Shown: positions 60,933 to 64,000 of the stretch, piece after piece
Numbering within the stretch: the stretch's first letter is position 1
Layout: every line of letters begins with the position of its first letter
From: CAJBVG01 sp943371235
GTDB taxonomy: Bacteria; Bacteroidota; Bacteroidia; Sphingobacteriales; Sphingobacteriaceae
Length of the DNA: 64,000 bases
Direction: 5' to 3'
Assembly: GCA_943371235.1 (NCBI GenBank)
Contig: CALRTZ010000006.1
Span: 1-64,000, forward strand
Program-made: the position numbers and the translations under genes
The notes under the pieces: model-generated
Database searches by the model: none
Seen by the model: the letters and a program-made list of their open reading frames with translations, nothing else
What the model was told of the DNA's origin: nothing

Positions 60933-62336
60933 TTAAATTAAATACCGTTGTATAATTTGTTGAATTGTGATATTTTGTTGCAATTGCGGTAAGTACTCAT
61001 AAAGCACTTCGTGTTTTTCTGGACTAATACTCAAGCCTGTTTCTAAATATTGAATGGCTTCTTGGTAATGACCTTTACTAAACAAATATGCAACCATTCT
61101 GTAATGCAGTTCTGCTGCTTCAGGATTTGCACGTAAAGCTTCGATTATAACATCTATGGCTTCTTGCATTTTCCCTTGCTCGTATAAAATTGCCGAATAG
61201 TCTAACCAAACTTCCACATCGTTTTGCGTAATTTCAATTACTTTTTCATACGACTCTTCTGCTTGTTTAAAGTTGCCCAATTTATAATGCGAGTCTGCTA
61301 AGGCAAACCAATAATCAGAAATCGTTGGATCTAAACTTATGGCTTTATTGTAAAAATGTAAAGATTCGTACCAACGCTCTTCATAGTCGAGTGTTACACC
61401 AATACCAAACCATGCATCTGCTAAAGATGGATCAATTTTTACCGCTTTTTTATAGTAAGCACGGCTCTCATCCATCATCTCTAACTTTTCATAACACTCC
61501 CCAATGCTGCAAAATGTTTCAGCACTTGGTTGCTCGTACTCCATGGTTTGTTTATAAACTGCAATAGCGTCGGCATATCGTTCTAAATTTGCCAATGCAT
61601 TTCCTTTATTAAAATATGCAGAAGCAAACGCTTCGTTTATAATGATTGCATAGTCGTATGCATCAATAGATTTTTCATACAATTCTGCCTTTGTATAGGC
61701 ATTGCCTAAATTATACCAAGCCGCAAAAGAGTAAGGGTCGTTCTCTATAAATTGTAAATAAAAATTAATGCTGTCTTCTGGCTTATCTAAAATATCAAAA
61801 CAAAATGCAATTTCATATAAGGCATCCATGTTTTGAGGATTCACTTCTAATGCCATTTTTAAATGTTCAATAGCACTGTCATACCTGCCTAAATTCTCGA
61901 AGGCATAGGCTATGTGTAAATGGATATCATCTACTTCCTCTGCGTATAAAATGGCAAGATTATATTGCTCAATTGCTTTGTCAAACATTTCGAATTTCTC
62001 ATAAATACTTCCACGTATTATGAAAATATCTGCGTTACTAGATTCTAATGATTGTGCATGATCTAATATTTCTAAAGCTTCATGCGCTCTATTGGTTACT
62101 ACGAATAACTGGGCTTGTTTAATTAAAAATGCGGAGGCATATGGATGTTGAGCACGAGCATACTCCACTACTTGTAATGCTTTTATTGGATCGTTCTTCT
62201 CAATGAAAAAATCTATTATTCCTTCGAAAGCCTGTGCATCAAAAAAATATTGATCCTGATTTCGGATCATCTCCTCGTATCGCTCTACAGAAAACCTTAG
62301 TTCTTCTGAATCGTTGTATTCGAATTCCTCGTCCAT
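60933..62336 (-). CDS. Cytoplasmic TPR-repeat protein
   Basis: The 467 residues are almost all tetratricopeptide repeats, about twelve 34-residue helix pairs with the W/Y-LG-Y-A-F-A-P spacing, such as AAWYNLGNAYTKAELYEKSIDAYDYAI and AYFNKGNALANLERYADAIAVYKQ. The first 30 residues are acidic (DEEFEYNDSEEL). No signal peptide is present, so it acts in the cytoplasm, as a scaffold for protein contacts. It is 31 bases from the ComA-like gene, divergent from the M1 peptidase gene. Its partners cannot be told from sequence. Confidence 0.88.
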   Translation of the reverse strand: MDEEFEYNDSEELRFSVERYEEMIRNQDQYFFDAQAFEGIIDFFIEKNDPIKALQVVEYARAQHPYASAFLIKQAQLFVVTNRAHEALEILDHAQSLESSNADIFIIRGSIYEKFEMFDKAIEQYNLAILYAEEVDDIHLHIAYAFENLGRYDSAIEHLKMALEVNPQNMDALYEIAFCFDILDKPEDSINFYLQFIENDPYSFAAWYNLGNAYTKAELYEKSIDAYDYAIIINEAFASAYFNKGNALANLERYADAIAVYKQTMEYEQPSAETFCSIGECYEKLEMMDESRAYYKKAVKIDPSLADAWFGIGVTLDYEERWYESLHFYNKAISLDPTISDYWFALADSHYKLGNFKQAEESYEKVIEITQNDVEVWLDYSAILYEQGKMQEAIDVIIEALRANPEAAELHYRMVAYLFSKGHYQEAIQYLETGLSISPEKHEVLYEYLPQLQQNITIQQIIQRYLI

Positions 62337-62506
62337 AAAATTAACTATCTAAAAGAATTGATTATAAGATATTCTAACAAAATCCATATTAAAGTCGTTT
62401 TGTCATTATTTCTTCAATTAATTTCGCTTATTTCAATTCTAAATCACATTTTTGTTTTTCCACAATAGTTCATTAACCATTTTAAATAACTGATAAATAG
62501 TCTATT

Positions 62507-64000
62507 ATGCTTCATAGAAAAAGCTCACTTTATATATTTATTATATGTTGCTTCCTCCTCTTCAATACTAACGTCAAAACGTATGCCCAAAGCTATTGGC
62601 AACAGAAAATAGATTATCAAATTAATGTAAAATTAGACGATAGTACTCATTTCTTACATGGAAACATCAACATTACGTACCATAACAATTCAAACACAGC
62701 ACTTTCCGAAATTTGGATGCACATTTGGCCAAATGCATATAAAAATGACAAAACGGCTTTTGCTATTCAACAGTTAGAAAACCAATCAAAAGATTTTTAT
62801 TATGCTGAGGAGAGCAAAAGAGGTTACATCGATTCTTTAAATTTTACCGTAAATAATGTTAAGGTGATGGTGCAAGAAAATTCTGCATTCCCCGATATTC
62901 AAAAATTAATATTACCGGTAAGTTTAGCTCCAGGCGATTCAATTATCATAAGCACTCCATTTAGAGTTAAACTTCCAAATTCATTTTCTCGTTTAGGACA
63001 TGTAAAAACTGCTTATCAAATTTCGCAATGGTATCCTAAACCTGCAGTGTTTGATGCAAATGGTTGGCACCCTATTCCGTACCTAGACCAAGGCGAATTT
63101 TATTCAGAATTTGGATCGTTTGAGGTGAGCATTACGTTGCCAAGTAATTACATAGTTGGAGCAACGGGCGAATTACAAAACGAAGAAGAAAAATTATTTT
63201 TAGACCAGCTATCCGATTCAACCAAAAATATAAAAACATTTTCGGAAACAGATTCTTTTCCACCATCATCAAAAAAATACAAAACCTTAAATTACAAACA
63301 AAATAACATACATGATTTCGCATGGTTTGCTGATAAACGTTTTCGTGTATTAACATCAGAAGTAGAACTTCCATACTCTAAAAGGAAAGTGAAAACGTAT
63401 GTGATGTTTACAGATACATATGCAAAGTATTGGAAAGATGCCAGCCAATATTTAAACGATGCGGTGTATTATTATTCATTATGGGTTGGCGAATATCCAT
63501 ATAATTATTGCACTGCTGTTGATGGTGCATTAAGCGCAGGCAGTGGCATGGAATACCCAATGGTTACGGTTATTGGAGCAGTGGGTGATGCAAAAACATT
63601 GGACCAAGTAATTGCGCATGAAGTAGGGCACAATTGGTTTTATGGAATTTTAGGAAGTAATGAAAGGGCGTATGGATGGATGGATGAAGGCATTAATTCT
63701 TTTTACGAAAACAGGTACATGAAGTTAAAATATTCTGATGGGAAAATGATTCACAAAGACAAACAAAATGTATTTACAAAGTTCCTCGGTTTGAATTATT
63801 TTCCAGTTGCCTACGATCAATATTTAACACAACAACTAACTGCCTCACAAGGGAAGGCTCAAGCCATAAACACACATTCCGAAAAATTTGCATCGCTAAA
63901 TTATGCTACTGTAATGTACACTAAAACAAGTTTAGTATTTAAATACTTAGAGCAATATTTAGGCGTAGAAAAATTTGATTCGGTAATGAAAATTTATTAT
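62507..64000 (+). CDS. M1-family gluzincin metallopeptidase, partial (runs past the window end)
   Basis: The frame from the ATG at 62507 is open for all 498 codons to the window end. A signal peptide (residues 9-28, ending TYAQ) indicates export. The zinc motif HEVGH is at residues 371-375 with the third ligand Glu394 in GWMDEGINSFYENRY; the substrate-recognition motif is GSGMEYP (345-351), in place of the GAMEN of the M1 gene at 25180. The C-terminal part is missing. It is divergent from the TPR gene; the 170 bases between hold no recognised site. Confidence 0.88.
   Translation, partial: MLHRKSSLYIFIICCFLLFNTNVKTYAQSYWQQKIDYQINVKLDDSTHFLHGNINITYHNNSNTALSEIWMHIWPNAYKNDKTAFAIQQLENQSKDFYYAEESKRGYIDSLNFTVNNVKVMVQENSAFPDIQKLILPVSLAPGDSIIISTPFRVKLPNSFSRLGHVKTAYQISQWYPKPAVFDANGWHPIPYLDQGEFYSEFGSFEVSITLPSNYIVGATGELQNEEEKLFLDQLSDSTKNIKTFSETDSFPPSSKKYKTLNYKQNNIHDFAWFADKRFRVLTSEVELPYSKRKVKTYVMFTDTYAKYWKDASQYLNDAVYYYSLWVGEYPYNYCTAVDGALSAGSGMEYPMVTVIGAVGDAKTLDQVIAHEVGHNWFYGILGSNERAYGWMDEGINSFYENRYMKLKYSDGKMIHKDKQNVFTKFLGLNYFPVAYDQYLTQQLTASQGKAQAINTHSEKFASLNYATVMYTKTSLVFKYLEQYLGVEKFDSVMKIYY

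Overview
The window is AT-rich chromosomal DNA from a member of the Bacteroidota. I cannot place it below phylum; a Chitinophagia- or Saprospiria-like relative would fit. The phylum call rests on several things. Many genes carry Bacteroidota-type promoters (TTG, about 19 nt, TAnnTTTG), the best being upstream of rimP. The order panC / degenerate starch-synthase-like protein / DUF4270 lipoprotein / glmS is one I associate with this phylum. Lipoproteins begin with short signal peptides ending in Cys followed by K/S/D, and there are a SusC-style TonB receptor with a carboxypeptidase-like N-domain, a PKD-like secreted protein and a SirB1-type protein. Gene density is high: no stretch over 300 bases lacks a gene, and I saw no tRNA, rRNA, CRISPR or prophage genes.

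Layout. 0-4 kb: di-haem cytochrome c peroxidase, then pyruvate dehydrogenase E2 and E1 alpha. 4-8.7 kb: a plus-strand, very AT-rich run (NlpC/P60 hydrolase, SRPBCC protein, DUF1275 membrane protein, unknown secreted protein, DUF1003 protein, UbiA-like membrane protein). 8.7-17.7 kb: HtrA, DapF, SNF2 helicase, BioY, O-methyltransferase, M16 protease, SirB1-like protein. 17.8-25 kb: a methyltransferase remnant, a PKD-type secreted protein, AspS, DinB, a thiamine-pyrophosphokinase-like protein, an MFS transporter and TerC. 25-33.6 kb, mostly minus: M1 aminopeptidase, TlpA-like lipoprotein, a SPOR-like protein (plus strand), then panC-panD-flippase-rfaE2-acyl-CoA dehydrogenase. 33.7-45.2 kb: pseudo starch synthase, DUF4270, glmS, sodB, tadA, rlmI-like, and the rimP-nusA-infB operon. 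45.2-49.2 kb: O-antigen ligase and three glycosyltransferases. 49.2-59.6 kb: meaB, DinB-like, a RAYT transposase beside its palindromic repeat, hutU, a His-rich small protein / TonB receptor / lipoprotein set, hutH and hisS. 59.6-64 kb: low-molecular-weight phosphatase, ComA-like phosphosulfolactate synthase, a TPR protein and the start of a second M1 peptidase that runs off the window.

Working units. rimP-nusA-infB is the usual translation/transcription operon with its own promoter and terminator. panC-panD make pantothenate. The glycosyltransferases, O-antigen ligase and RfaE2 suggest lipopolysaccharide or lipooligosaccharide synthesis. hutU and hutH are the first two steps of histidine breakdown, here split by an outer-membrane uptake set.

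The most interesting non-coding signals are two. First, three copies of a double-hairpin repeat, one next to a RAYT (HUH/Y1) transposase gene, look like a REP/REPIN system. Second, several intergenic regions carry short arrays with a 7- or 8-base period, each with its own unit sequence, often folded as inverted arms and often starting inside the stop codon of a gene.
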